Assembly (NCBI GenBank): GCA_043813895.1
Contig: JBDRKQ010000020.1
Location: forward strand, 3,523 to 67,522
Source: CAZTAR01 sp043813895
GTDB taxonomy: Bacteria; Planctomycetota; Phycisphaerae; UBA1845; UTPLA1
DNA: 64,000 bases
Direction of reading: 5' to 3'
Under the pieces are notes generated by a model. That model saw nothing but the letters and a program-made list of their open reading frames with translations, had not been told where the DNA came from and searched no databases. Below, piece after piece: positions 23,619 through 32,688 of the stretch. Within the stretch, counting starts at the first letter, position 1. The number at the start of each line of letters is the position of its first letter. A program made the position numbers and the translations under genes.

Positions 23619-26600
23619 ATGGAATACAACATCATCCTGGCCGGTGTCGGAGGACAGGGGATTCTGACGATCGCCCAGGCCATTTCGCTGGCGGCCATGC
23701 GGCGGGGTCTGAAGGTGAAGCAGGCCGAGGTTCACGGGATGTCGCAGCGCGGGGGGGCCGTGCAGTCACACCTTCGACTTGCCGACCACGAATTGTACAG
23801 CGACCTGATTCCGCGGGGCCGGGCGGACATGATCCTGTCGGTCGAGCCTATGGAGGTGCTTCGCTACGTGGAGTACCTCGGCGAGGACGGTGTGATCGTT
23901 TCGAGCAGCGTTCCCACGGTGAACATTCCGAACTACGGCCCGATCGAGAAGGTGCTCGATCAGATATCCCGATACCCTCGCCACGTGCTGCTCGATGCGG
24001 ACAGCCTTGCGAAGACGGCGGGTTCGATCCGATCCGCGAATACCGTGATGCTCGGCGCGGCGTCGCCGTTCATGGAGATTGCGCCGGCTGACTTCGAAGC
24101 TGCAATCGCGCAGATGTTCACGAGAAAGGGCCAGAAGCTCGTGGACATCAACTACCGGGCGTTTCGCCTGGGCGGCAAGGCAGCCAACCTCTATCGCGAC
24201 GGCCTGCTGCGCGGGGCGGATTCCCGCAACGTCCGGCAATGGATCGGTTCGATACCGCCCGACATGCTCGCCGATGCCGACATTCCGGATGCCGGCGCGC
24301 CAAGCCTATTCGAGCAGTCGTGTGAGCTTTCGCCGTCGGAAACCCAGGCCATCAACCAGACCCTTGAAGAGGCTTACAAAGAGGGACGGCGGCAACTCTT
24401 TGAACACGAGGTGTACAACCTCGTCGAGTTGGCGGGCGCGATTTCGCCGCCGCATCACGTGTTCATCCCTGCCGGCATGCCGGTGACGGCGGAGATGCTC
24501 GCGGAGTTTCCCGGCGATAAGGTCGTCCTCAAGATCGTTTCGCCCGACATCGTTCACAAGTCGGACACGGGCGCGGTGGTCTTCGCGCCCAACGACCCGG
24601 AGGTCGTGTCTCGCGAGGTCGAGCAGATGCTCGCCGTTCAGGGCGAAGTCAGCTCGAAGATCGAGGGTGTGCTGATCGTCGAGTTCGTCGAACACGGGGG
24701 GGTCGGCTTCGGACAGGAGCTGTTCGTCGGCATTCGCTCGACGCGGGAGTTCGGTCCGGTCATTGCAGCCGGCCTGGGCGGCGTGGACACGGAGTATCTC
24801 GCCCAGAAGCTCAAGCCCGGTTTTGCCGTGGCGAAGGCGCTGGCCGCCGACACGAACGAGGAGGAGTTCTTCGCGCAGTTCAAACGGACGGCCGCATACG
24901 AGATACTTTCCGGCCAGGCGCGGGGCCACACGCGTATTGCGTCCGACGGAGAGCTGATGCGTTGCTTCCGCGCGTTTATCGCGATCGCCAGACGCTTCTG
25001 CATCGACCGCGGCGAGGAGGGCCCGGACGTCGGCGAGTTGGAGGTCAACCCGTTCGCTTTCAGGCGGCAGACGATGATTCCGCTTGACGGCCGGGGTCGT
25101 CTCCAAACAGCCACCCGGCGAACTCGGCCGCGCCCGATCGCCCAGATCAAGTCGCTGCTGGAACCACGGTCCATCGCCGTCCTGGGGGCGTCCAGCAAGC
25201 GGGCAAACTTCGGCCGGATCATCCTCAACAACATCAAGGAGTGCGGCTATCCCATCCAGCAGCTTTATGTCGTCAAGGACGGGATCGAATCGCTCGATGG
25301 CGTTCGTTGTGTGCCCGGCATCGCCGACATACCCGGGAATCTCGACTTGCTGATCATGGCGGCCACGGTGAAAGACATGCCGCAGTTCGTCAACCAGCTT
25401 ATCGAGGAGGGCAAGGTCGCCTCGGTCATTCTCATTCCGGGCGGGCTTGGCGAGACCAAAGACACGCAGGACATACCGGCGCGGATCCGCGCCGCCATCT
25501 CCGCGGCACGGGAGAGACAAGAGAAGTGTCCCATCTTCCTTGGCGGCAATTGCCTGGGTATGCGGTCTCGCCCGGGGAAGTTCGATACGTTCTTCATCGA
25601 GAGCAGGAAGCTCGATCCTCGCAGGAACGCCGAGCCGAGACGGACGGCGCTCATCTCCCAAAGCGGCGCGTTCGTCATTACGCGCATGAGCAACCTACAA
25701 ACGCTCGACCCTACGCTTGCGATTTCCATCGGCAATCAGCTTGACCTGACCGTGTCCGACATGCTTCGGGCCGTCGGCCAGCGCGAGGATATCGACGCGA
25801 TCGGCGTATACATCGAAGGCTTCCAGGATCTTGACGGCTCGGCTTTCGTTCGCGCTGTCGAGGATGTCACCGCGGCCGGCAAGGTTGTCGTGTTCTACAA
25901 GGCAGGCCGGACCGAGGCCGGGCGGTCGGCCACCGCCGGGCACACCGCCTCGATCGCCGGCGATTACGATATCTGCCAAACCGGCGTCGCCAACGCAGGC
26001 GCGATCGTGACGGAGAGCTTTCAGGAGTTCGAGCAGTTGATGGAACTGGCAACCGCCTTGCACGACAAGGATGTCGGAGGTGTTCGCGTGGGCGCGATCA
26101 GCAACGCGGGCTATGAAACGGTGGGCATGGCGGACGCAATCCACGGGCCGAGCCATGAGGTCGAGTTGCCCGAGTTTTCGGCGAAGACGCAAACGGCACT
26201 TGGCGGCCTGTTGGCGAAGTACCGGCTCGACAGGCTTGTCAACCTGCGCAACCCTCTTGATTTGACACCGATGGCCAACGATGAGGCCTATGAAGATTGC
26301 ATTCGAACGATCCTGATCGACGCCGGGATCGACGCCGTCGTCGCGGCGGCTGTCCCGCTGACGCCCGAGATGCGGAACATGCCCGACGAGATCGAGGAGC
26401 CCGGCTCGACAACGGCGCGCTTGTCGGAACTGTTCCGGAAGTCCAAGAAGCCGGTTGTCGCGGTCATCGACGCGGGCGCGCCATTTGAGACGCTGGCCTT
26501 GTCGCTCCGGTCCGCCGGCATTCCGGTGTTCCGTTCGAGCGATCAGGCGATTCGTTCGCTCGGCCGCTATTTGTGCCACCGTGTTCGTATGGGTCTGCCG

Positions 26601-26660
26601 CGTGCCGACCAGCCTGAGAAGACCGGCGAGGAGCAGAAGAGAAACTCCGTGATTGCATGA
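23619..26660 (+). CDS. Fusion: IorB subunit + ADP-forming acyl-CoA synthetase (beta and alpha domains)
   Basis: A single 1013-residue protein from ATG 23619 (AGAGGGA upstream). Residues 1-215 are the gamma-type subunit of 2-keto-acid ferredoxin oxidoreductases (IILAGVGGQGILTIAQAI; EVHGMSQRGGAVQSHLR). Residues about 240-500 are an ATP-grasp domain (VVLKIVSPDIVHKSDTGAVV; GVGFGQELFVGI; GELEVNPF). Residues about 511-990 are the CoA-binding and ligase domains (LEPRSIAVLGASSKRANFG; FLGGNCLGMRS; ISQSGAF), with the phosphohistidine His775 in ATAGHTASIAG. Together with IorA this would turn 2-keto acid + CoA + ADP + Pi into acid + CO2 + ATP with reduced ferredoxin. The order ATP-grasp before CoA-binding is opposite to Pka-type single-chain enzymes. 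Confidence 0.9.
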   Translation: MEYNIILAGVGGQGILTIAQAISLAAMRRGLKVKQAEVHGMSQRGGAVQSHLRLADHELYSDLIPRGRADMILSVEPMEVLRYVEYLGEDGVIVSSSVPTVNIPNYGPIEKVLDQISRYPRHVLLDADSLAKTAGSIRSANTVMLGAASPFMEIAPADFEAAIAQMFTRKGQKLVDINYRAFRLGGKAANLYRDGLLRGADSRNVRQWIGSIPPDMLADADIPDAGAPSLFEQSCELSPSETQAINQTLEEAYKEGRRQLFEHEVYNLVELAGAISPPHHVFIPAGMPVTAEMLAEFPGDKVVLKIVSPDIVHKSDTGAVVFAPNDPEVVSREVEQMLAVQGEVSSKIEGVLIVEFVEHGGVGFGQELFVGIRSTREFGPVIAAGLGGVDTEYLAQKLKPGFAVAKALAADTNEEEFFAQFKRTAAYEILSGQARGHTRIASDGELMRCFRAFIAIARRFCIDRGEEGPDVGELEVNPFAFRRQTMIPLDGRGRLQTATRRTRPRPIAQIKSLLEPRSIAVLGASSKRANFGRIILNNIKECGYPIQQLYVVKDGIESLDGVRCVPGIADIPGNLDLLIMAATVKDMPQFVNQLIEEGKVASVILIPGGLGETKDTQDIPARIRAAISAARERQEKCPIFLGGNCLGMRSRPGKFDTFFIESRKLDPRRNAEPRRTALISQSGAFVITRMSNLQTLDPTLAISIGNQLDLTVSDMLRAVGQREDIDAIGVYIEGFQDLDGSAFVRAVEDVTAAGKVVVFYKAGRTEAGRSATAGHTASIAGDYDICQTGVANAGAIVTESFQEFEQLMELATALHDKDVGGVRVGAISNAGYETVGMADAIHGPSHEVELPEFSAKTQTALGGLLAKYRLDRLVNLRNPLDLTPMANDEAYEDCIRTILIDAGIDAVVAAAVPLTPEMRNMPDEIEEPGSTTARLSELFRKSKKPVVAVIDAGAPFETLALSLRSAGIPVFRSSDQAIRSLGRYLCHRVRMGLPRADQPEKTGEEQKRNSVIA

Positions 26661-27149
26661 TTGCGTGCCGTTCCTCATCGGAGCATGACACACGGCAGAG
26701 GCATCGCGGCCTCACTTAATCACCGCAGCACCACCTGTCACGAACGGTCCCGGTTGGGCCGGTCGGCACAGCTCCTTCTGTTCGCTGGCGGCCTTTGGCA
26801 TTCACTGGTGTTTGGCGTTCGACGTATTCTCGGGGGATTGCCCTTGGGTCGCCGCGAGTCCCTACATATCGGGCATAGGGCTGCGTAATTTATTGCAATG
26901 CATAATGTTGCGGGCAAGAGAGGGGCGTTGGGCTGGGGATTGCCCGGGCTGGCGCCGAGGCAGCCATTGCGTGGTGTGGACAGGTCCCCGCCACAATCTT
27001 AGTATTCCCGACCAAAGGCTCGTCTTTGGCGAAGTGTTTTGCCGAAATAGAGAAGTGAGCAATAATTGCGCGGTCGTGCCGGATTGGCACACAGTCAGCG
27101 AGAAGACCGAACTCGCAACAACATCGACTCTGATTAGGAGAAGAGGAAC
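26661..27149. other. Intergenic region, nothing recognised
   Basis: About 490 bp after the fusion gene without a credible frame, hairpin terminator or known repeat. The last 100 bp before the small gene at 27150 are relatively AT-rich (AATAATTG near 27060) and may hold its promoter. Confidence 0.4.
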
Positions 27150-27314
27150 ATGAATACTGTTATCTGCGGACTCCTCCAACCGATGGTGGACATGATTCAG
27201 GCGTGGATGTCGTTGGCCTTCGTGCCACTCAACTTCCTGGGCTTCGCAACACCGCCCGTCGCGAGTTGGTTCAATCCAATCTTGCAACCGATCGTGGGTT
27301 GCACCGTGACGTGA
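27150..27314 (+). CDS. Small hydrophobic protein, 54 residues
   Basis: ATG 27150 is preceded by AGGAGAAGAGG at 5-7 nt, one of the best ribosome-binding sites in the window. The product begins MNTVICGLLQPMVDMIQAWM and runs through a hydrophobic middle (SLAFVPLNFLGF) to a stop at 27312-27314. It has two cysteines and several prolines. It could be a one-span membrane protein or a secreted peptide. No family is recognised. It is followed by 255 bp of non-coding DNA before galE. Confidence 0.45.
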   Translation: MNTVICGLLQPMVDMIQAWMSLAFVPLNFLGFATPPVASWFNPILQPIVGCTVT

Positions 27315-27569
27315 TCTCCTGCGGCCCGCTGCCTCGGCGGCGGTCCGAGAGGATTCACCAGTCTTCACGCCGGATGTCCATGGATACGCTTCCGTGGGCA
27401 TCCGGTGCGCTTTTTGGGTCCGCCAAACCGCCTGGGGGATTGCACGCCGCATTGCCGCATACGGCTTGACTGGCCTGCACCTTGCGCCCGTGCTAAGCTC
27501 TTCCCGGCACTCGGTTCTCGCGCGCGCGTTATTGAGACAGCCTGCAGCCAAGTGCCGATGAGGTGCTCG

Positions 27570-28577
27570 ATGAACGTCCTGGTCACCGGCGGAGCAGGGT
27601 ATGTCGGAAGCCACGCCGTCCGGACGCTTGTCGGCGCGGGACACGCCATCGTCGTTTTCGACAACTTGTCCGCGGGCCATGCCGCCGCCGTTGCGGACGA
27701 TGCCAGGCTGGTTGTCGGAGAATTGGGGGATGAGATTCTCCTTGACGACCTGTTCCGCGAGTTCGGATTCGACGCGGTGATGCACTTCGCCGCCTACATC
27801 GAGGTGGGCGAGTCCGTCGTCGATCCCCTCAAGTTCTACGACAACAACGTCGGCAACTCGATCCGGTTGCTCCGCGCCATGCAACGGCACGAAGTCCATC
27901 GCTTCGTCTTCAGTTCCACTTGCGCGACCTACGGCATACCTGACCGGATGCCGATCACCGAAGACATGCCGCAGGTTCCCGCGAGCCCTTACGCGCGGGC
28001 CAAGCTCGCCGTCGAATGGGCGCTGGCCGACTCCGCCGACGCCTGGGGGCTGGGTTTCGTCGCGCTTCGCTACTTCAACGCCGCCGGCGCCGCCGCCGAC
28101 GGGACAATCGGCGAGGACCACGAGCCGGAATCCCACCTGATCCCCAATGTTCTCAAGGTTCCGCTCGGTCAGCGCCCGCACATCAGACTCTTCGGCACCG
28201 ACTACGAAACGCGCGATGGCACGTGCATTCGCGATTATGTTCATGTGGAAGACCTGGCCGACGCGCACGCGCGGGCGATCGAAGCCATCGAACCAGGCCG
28301 GAAGCAATACTACAACGCCGGCACCGGCCACAGCGCGACGGTCCTCGAGGTTGTCGAAACCGCGAGAGAGGTTACCGGCCATCCCGTCCCCATTATCGAG
28401 GAGCCCCGAAGGGCGGGTGACGTGCCGGAACTGCGTGCCGATTCGACAAAGATCCGCTGCGAACTTGGTTGGTCGCCGAAGTACGAGAACCTGCACGACA
28501 TCGTGGCCAGCGCCTGGAAGTGGCATCACGGTCATCCGGACGGCTTCGGTGATCGGCCGACTCGGGCCGACCGATGA
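27570..28577 (+). CDS. galE: UDP-glucose 4-epimerase
   Basis: The 335-residue enzyme of the extended short-chain dehydrogenase family interconverts UDP-glucose and UDP-galactose for glycan synthesis. The NAD-binding start is VLVTGGAGYVGSHAVR; the catalytic set is the serine of VFSSTCATYG and the YxxxK of SPYARAK; the NNVGNS and YFNAAGA motifs fit GalE. The likely start is ATG 27570 (GAGGTG upstream); ATG 27558 is also possible. The frame is open to 27405, but that extension has no family match. It overlaps moeA by 4 bp (ATGA). Confidence 0.95.
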   Translation: MNVLVTGGAGYVGSHAVRTLVGAGHAIVVFDNLSAGHAAAVADDARLVVGELGDEILLDDLFREFGFDAVMHFAAYIEVGESVVDPLKFYDNNVGNSIRLLRAMQRHEVHRFVFSSTCATYGIPDRMPITEDMPQVPASPYARAKLAVEWALADSADAWGLGFVALRYFNAAGAAADGTIGEDHEPESHLIPNVLKVPLGQRPHIRLFGTDYETRDGTCIRDYVHVEDLADAHARAIEAIEPGRKQYYNAGTGHSATVLEVVETAREVTGHPVPIIEEPRRAGDVPELRADSTKIRCELGWSPKYENLHDIVASAWKWHHGHPDGFGDRPTRADR

Positions 28578-29833
28578 GCGATCGCGGCCTGCCATTGTGG
28601 GGCAAGCGACCTTATCCGCTATTGGAGATGGACGAGGCCTCGCGGCTGATCGCCGCTGAGGTCCGCCCCGGGGGAATCTTCGAGGCGACACTCGCCGAGG
28701 CGGCCGGCCGCGTGTTGGCAGCCGACGTGACGGCCTGCGAGGATTATCCGGCGTTCGACAAGGCGCTGATGGACGGCTTTGCGGTTCGAGCTGCGGACTG
28801 CCGGACGCCGGGGGCGGAACTGAGTGTCATCGGCTTGGCACCTGCAGGCCGCAAGACAGCACTTCATACCGTGCCCGGCCGGGCCGTGCGGATCAACACC
28901 GGGGCGCCGCTTCCTTCCGGCGCGGACGCCGTCGTGAAGATCGAGGAGACGGTCGTCTCCGGTGACGGCGGCATCGTCCGGATCACCACGGGTGTTTCGG
29001 CGGGACAGAACGTCGAGCCGCGCGGCAGCATCAGACCTTGCGGCGCGGCCGTACTGACTGCGCCGGTGCGGATCGCGCCGAGTCACCTGGCAGCCGCCGT
29101 GACGGCCGGCCTTCGCACGTTGAAGGTTTACGAACGGCCCGGCGTGGCCATCGTGATAACCGGCAACGAAGTCGTTCCGGCGGGACAGTCAAAAGGGCCG
29201 GGGCAGATTCATGACAGCAACGGCCCGATGCTCTGTGCCCTCATGTCCCAGTTCGGGGCGTCGCCGACGCCGCCCACGATTGCCCTGGACACGTTGGACG
29301 ACCTGAAGGACCGGTTTGCCAAGGCGTTGGAGAAGCCCGTCGTTCTGGCCTGCGGCGGCATGTCGATGGGGACGCTGGACTTGGTGCCCGACGCGCTCGT
29401 CGAGTTGGGCGTCCGGTGGCTCATGCACGGCGTTTCGATTAGGCCGGGCAGACCCGTAGCCTATGGCCGCGGCGCCGACGGACAGCATGTTTTCGGCCTG
29501 CCCGGGAATCCGATCAGCGTGTTCGTTTGCGGATGGCTTTTCGTTCGCCCGGTGGTTGACGGTCTTCAAGGCTTGCCGCCGATTCCGCCGCAACGCGTGC
29601 CGGCAACGCTGGTCGGTGAGATCAAGGCGCATCGAGACCCGCGTCCGGCGTTCGTACCGGCAAGGACATGGATCGACGCGTCGTGCGGTCTGATGGCGGA
29701 GCCCTGCCGGTGGCGAGGTTCGGCGGACGTGTACGGGGCGGCTGAGGGGACGGCGCTGCTCTATGTCCCCCGGCCCCGCGAGCCCATCGCCGCCGGAAGC
29801 GGCGTTGACGTCATCGTGACCTCCGGCACATGA
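28574..29833 (+). CDS. moeA: Molybdopterin molybdenumtransferase
   Basis: This 419-residue protein inserts molybdate into adenylylated molybdopterin, the last general step of molybdenum cofactor synthesis. The MoeA N-terminal motif (ACEDYPAFDKALMDGFAVR), the domain III MoCF signature (VAIVITGNEVVPAGQSKGPG; GQIHDSNGPM; CGGMSMGTLD) and the end domain (VFGLPGNPISVFVCGW) are all present. The start codon overlaps the galE stop as ATGA, so the genes are coupled although their pathways differ. No other moa/moe gene is in the window. Confidence 0.94.
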   Translation: MSDRGLPLWGKRPYPLLEMDEASRLIAAEVRPGGIFEATLAEAAGRVLAADVTACEDYPAFDKALMDGFAVRAADCRTPGAELSVIGLAPAGRKTALHTVPGRAVRINTGAPLPSGADAVVKIEETVVSGDGGIVRITTGVSAGQNVEPRGSIRPCGAAVLTAPVRIAPSHLAAAVTAGLRTLKVYERPGVAIVITGNEVVPAGQSKGPGQIHDSNGPMLCALMSQFGASPTPPTIALDTLDDLKDRFAKALEKPVVLACGGMSMGTLDLVPDALVELGVRWLMHGVSIRPGRPVAYGRGADGQHVFGLPGNPISVFVCGWLFVRPVVDGLQGLPPIPPQRVPATLVGEIKAHRDPRPAFVPARTWIDASCGLMAEPCRWRGSADVYGAAEGTALLYVPRPREPIAAGSGVDVIVTSGT

Positions 29834-30202
29834 CAGACTCTCAAGTCAGCGATCATAGTAGTTTCTGCGAGTTCGTTTTGTCCTGAACGTTTGTGGCACC
29901 GCCGTCCCGCCTGTGACTCCACCGGCGAGACGCCGGCACCACATGAGCGAAGAAGAGCTGCGCTCGTGAGGGGGCGGCTGGCGTCCACGGGGAGGGCCCC
30001 TTGATCTGGATGATAACCGACTCCCTCACGGTCGCGGCTCTGTTCGCCGCGGTCGTGGCTCCGATCGGCGTTGCTTCGCACGCCCACGATGTCGATTACA
30101 GGGTTGGCAGGCCTGATATCAAGGGCCGGCGGATGGTTTGCCGATGATTCCATGTCTGCGCAGACTGTCTGCGCAGCGCAGTTTTTGCGCGAGCAACTCG
30201 CA
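29834..30202. repeat. Intergenic repeats and a doubled palindrome
   Basis: After moeA come a palindrome CCGGCG-AGA-CGCCGG (29922-29936) within a TGTGGCACC-type repeat, then a 27-bp repeat copy (30016-30042, one mismatch). At 30154-30165 lies the perfect 12-bp palindrome GTCTGCGCAGAC, whose first ten bases recur at 30167-30176. That pair lies 27-49 bp before the next start codon and could be an operator. Confidence 0.45.
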
Positions 30203-30961
30203 ATGCTCTACGTCGCGACATCCTTCTGGCTGACCGTGGCGGTCCTATTGGCGTGGGGCGTCCACTATCTCTGGAGTACCGTCGCAAAGCCGAAGGCCGT
30301 CAACGCGGTGCTCCTCCCTGGCACGCTGGTGGCTCAGTTGGGGCATATCGTGGGGCTCCTCATTACCGGGGCGACCGTCAATAACACCTCGCTCATGCGC
30401 AACGACGACAAGGGCGGTCCCGAGACCGATCCGGCTCCCCAGCCAAGACTTCCCGTCATCGGGCCGGTGATTGTCGCACTGCTGCCTATGCTTGCGCTTG
30501 GGTTCGTGCTCTATCTCGTCATCGCCGAACTCGGCATGCCGGTGGTTCAACACGTCAACACACTGCAGGCTGGGCAAATCACCCGGGAACTGCCCGGTAC
30601 GCTTCCCGCGTTTTGGGACCAGCTTCGGGCGTTGGTCACACTTGCGGAAGGGACGTTGGCGGCAGTCTGCAACGGCGAGGGCGGCCGCGTTCGAATGGTG
30701 GTGTTCGTATACCTGATGATCTGCCTGACCGTGAGGATGGCTCCTTTGCCGGGCAACGTCAGAGGCCACATCGGGGCGATCGTGGGGCTGGGCATCGCAG
30801 GTTGGCTGGCGGGGAGTCTCTCGCCCAAGCTTCCCGAGATGATTACGCAGACTTGGCCGTTGTTGACTTTGATCATCGGCTGGCTGCTCTTGCTGCTGAT
30901 GATCAGCCTGGTCGTGCGGGGCGCGATCGGCTCGATTCGCATGATCATTCAGACAAACTGA
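30203..30961 (+). CDS. Polytopic membrane protein of unknown function
   Basis: From ATG 30203 the product is 252 residues with about five to six membrane helices. The first two hydrophobic stretches (residues 1-20; VLLPGTLVAQLGHIVGLLITG) are separated from a pair near 85-105 (VIGPVIVALLPMLALGFVLY) by a charged loop containing NNTSLMRNDDKGGPETDP, and three more spans follow from 165 on. A longer frame from 30071 runs through repeat DNA and is unlikely. It lies 32 bp before the nucleotidyltransferase-kinase fusion gene, so it may be part of that sugar-nucleotide/glycan group. Confidence 0.6.
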   Translation: MLYVATSFWLTVAVLLAWGVHYLWSTVAKPKAVNAVLLPGTLVAQLGHIVGLLITGATVNNTSLMRNDDKGGPETDPAPQPRLPVIGPVIVALLPMLALGFVLYLVIAELGMPVVQHVNTLQAGQITRELPGTLPAFWDQLRALVTLAEGTLAAVCNGEGGRVRMVVFVYLMICLTVRMAPLPGNVRGHIGAIVGLGIAGWLAGSLSPKLPEMITQTWPLLTLIIGWLLLLLMISLVVRGAIGSIRMIIQTN

Positions 30962-30993
30962 CGGGCGTGGATCCGGGCGGATCGGATGGCCGT

Positions 30994-32688
30994 ATGCTCG
31001 AAAAGAATCAGCGACAAGACGGTGGCATTTCGGGCGACTATCGCCGCAAGATGGTCTCCGTCGACCGGCTAACGCAGATCGTCACCGACCTCCGCTCGAA
31101 CGCCACGGGCAGTGCGGAGGGGCGTCCCACGGTCGTGCTTTGTCATGGGTGCTTCGACATCGTCCACCCGGGTCACATCCGCTATTTGGAGTTTGCGCGA
31201 ACGCAGGGAGATCTGCTGGTCGTCTCCATCACCGGCGACGCGCTAATCAGTAAGGGCGACCAGCGCCCCTATATCCCACAGGAGTTGCGTGCGGAGAACC
31301 TCGCCGCGCTAGAACTTGTGGACTTCGTGGTGGTCGATTCGAATCCGACCGCGTGTTCACTGATCCAACTTATTCGCCCGGACGTGTACGTAAAGGGCCA
31401 GGAATACGCCACGAGCCAGGACCCGCGGTTCCTCGCCGAACGGCAGGTGGTCGAGGCGGGCGGCGGGCGCGTCATCTTCTCCAGCGGCGACGTCGTGTTC
31501 AGCTCCAGCCGCCTGGGCGAGCTGATATCTCGGCCAGATCACGATTCGCCGACGCTGGATTCTCTGAGCGCCGTTTGCCGGCGCCACGCGATCGACGAGC
31601 CGCGTTTGACGTCCTTCCTTGACGACATGCGGGGCAAACGCGTGCTGATTTTCGGCGACATCTTCGTTGATCGCTATGTCCTCTGCGATGCGACCGACAT
31701 CGCGAGTGAATCGCCGATGATGTCGCTCAACGCGCTGGACAAGCGTGATTATCTCGGCGGCGCCGCATTCGTGGCTGCACAGGTCGCGGCGATGGGGGCA
31801 GACCCCCTGCTCGTGACCGGATTGAGCGAGGATGATCTGTCGGCGTGGGCGATGGATGCACTGGCGGAGGCGGGCGTGGAGGTTCGCGCCTCCCGGCACC
31901 GGCCCGAGTTGGCCGTGCAAACTCGCTTCCTGGTGGACGACCACAAGCTCTTCCGGGTCGATCGCACGGTAGTTCGGCCGCTGGATTCGGTGGGCGAGCG
32001 GCGGGCGTCTGATATCCTGGTGGATGAGGCGGGACATGCTGACGCCGCCATCATCTACGACAGCGGCTACGGCATCATCACGCCCGGCGTGTTGCAGCAA
32101 CTCGGCACAACCTTCCGGCAGAGGCTGCCGCTGTTGGCCGGCGGGGCCACCGAGCCTCGCGGCAATCTCAAGGTGCTGCGGGACTTCGATCTGCTCTGCT
32201 CATCAGAGCGCAAACTTCGCGTCGCGCTGAACGATTTCGGCAGCGGCCTCTCCACGCTGGCCTACCGCGTTTTGCAGAAGACGCAGGCCAAACAGATGAT
32301 CGCATCGCTCGGTAAGCGGGGGCTGGTCACGTTCGACCGGCGATCACATGATCGCGATTCGGCCAACTGGGGGGATCGACTTTGCAGCGAGCACCTCCCG
32401 TCGTTCGCCGCGCGCGTCGTGGATAGCCTGGGCTGCTGTGAATCACTCCTTGCGGTTGCCACGTTAGCTCTTGCAAGCGGCGCGGGGCTGATGCAGGCCG
32501 CGTATCTCGGCGAAGCTGCGGCGGCGATTCAGATCGCCATGCCTGGTCCTGCGCCCGTCCGATCGGACGATCTGCGCCGGTGGGTTATCGGCCGCCCCGA
32601 ATTGAGAGAGCCCGAGGCGTGTGACGCTCCCGCATTCCACAGCGAGACCGGCTCATCGAGGAATCAACATGCGATCAAAGTCGTGTGA
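30994..32688 (+). CDS. Nucleotidyltransferase-PfkB kinase fusion, HldE-like in reversed order
   Basis: A 564-residue protein (ATG 31051 is an alternative start). Residues about 45-190 are a cytidylyltransferase-like domain with VVLCHGCFDIVHPGHIRYLE, where HPGH is the nucleotide-binding motif, and YVKGQEYA. Residues about 210-530 are a PfkB-type sugar kinase domain (RVLIFGDIFVDRYVL; YLGGAAFVAAQVAAMGADP; FRVDRT). HldE, which makes ADP-heptose, has kinase first and transferase second; here the order is reversed. The kinase active-site motif, normally DTxGAGD, reads DSLGCCESLLA, so the catalytic aspartate is replaced by glutamate and the glycine loop altered. It overlaps the GT2 gene by 20 bp. 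Confidence 0.8.
   Translation: MLEKNQRQDGGISGDYRRKMVSVDRLTQIVTDLRSNATGSAEGRPTVVLCHGCFDIVHPGHIRYLEFARTQGDLLVVSITGDALISKGDQRPYIPQELRAENLAALELVDFVVVDSNPTACSLIQLIRPDVYVKGQEYATSQDPRFLAERQVVEAGGGRVIFSSGDVVFSSSRLGELISRPDHDSPTLDSLSAVCRRHAIDEPRLTSFLDDMRGKRVLIFGDIFVDRYVLCDATDIASESPMMSLNALDKRDYLGGAAFVAAQVAAMGADPLLVTGLSEDDLSAWAMDALAEAGVEVRASRHRPELAVQTRFLVDDHKLFRVDRTVVRPLDSVGERRASDILVDEAGHADAAIIYDSGYGIITPGVLQQLGTTFRQRLPLLAGGATEPRGNLKVLRDFDLLCSSERKLRVALNDFGSGLSTLAYRVLQKTQAKQMIASLGKRGLVTFDRRSHDRDSANWGDRLCSEHLPSFAARVVDSLGCCESLLAVATLALASGAGLMQAAYLGEAAAAIQIAMPGPAPVRSDDLRRWVIGRPELREPEACDAPAFHSETGSSRNQHAIKVV

Noticed and set aside
24306..25661. 451-residue minus-strand frame inside the IorB-ACD fusion
   Set aside because: Antisense of certain ATP-grasp and CoA-binding domains; composition typical of GC-rich antisense.
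26862..28691. 609-residue open frame on the minus strand opposite galE
   Set aside because: It mirrors the codon structure of galE and upstream DNA in GC-rich sequence; composition is Arg/Asp/Val-rich, it has no domain, and galE on the plus strand is certain.
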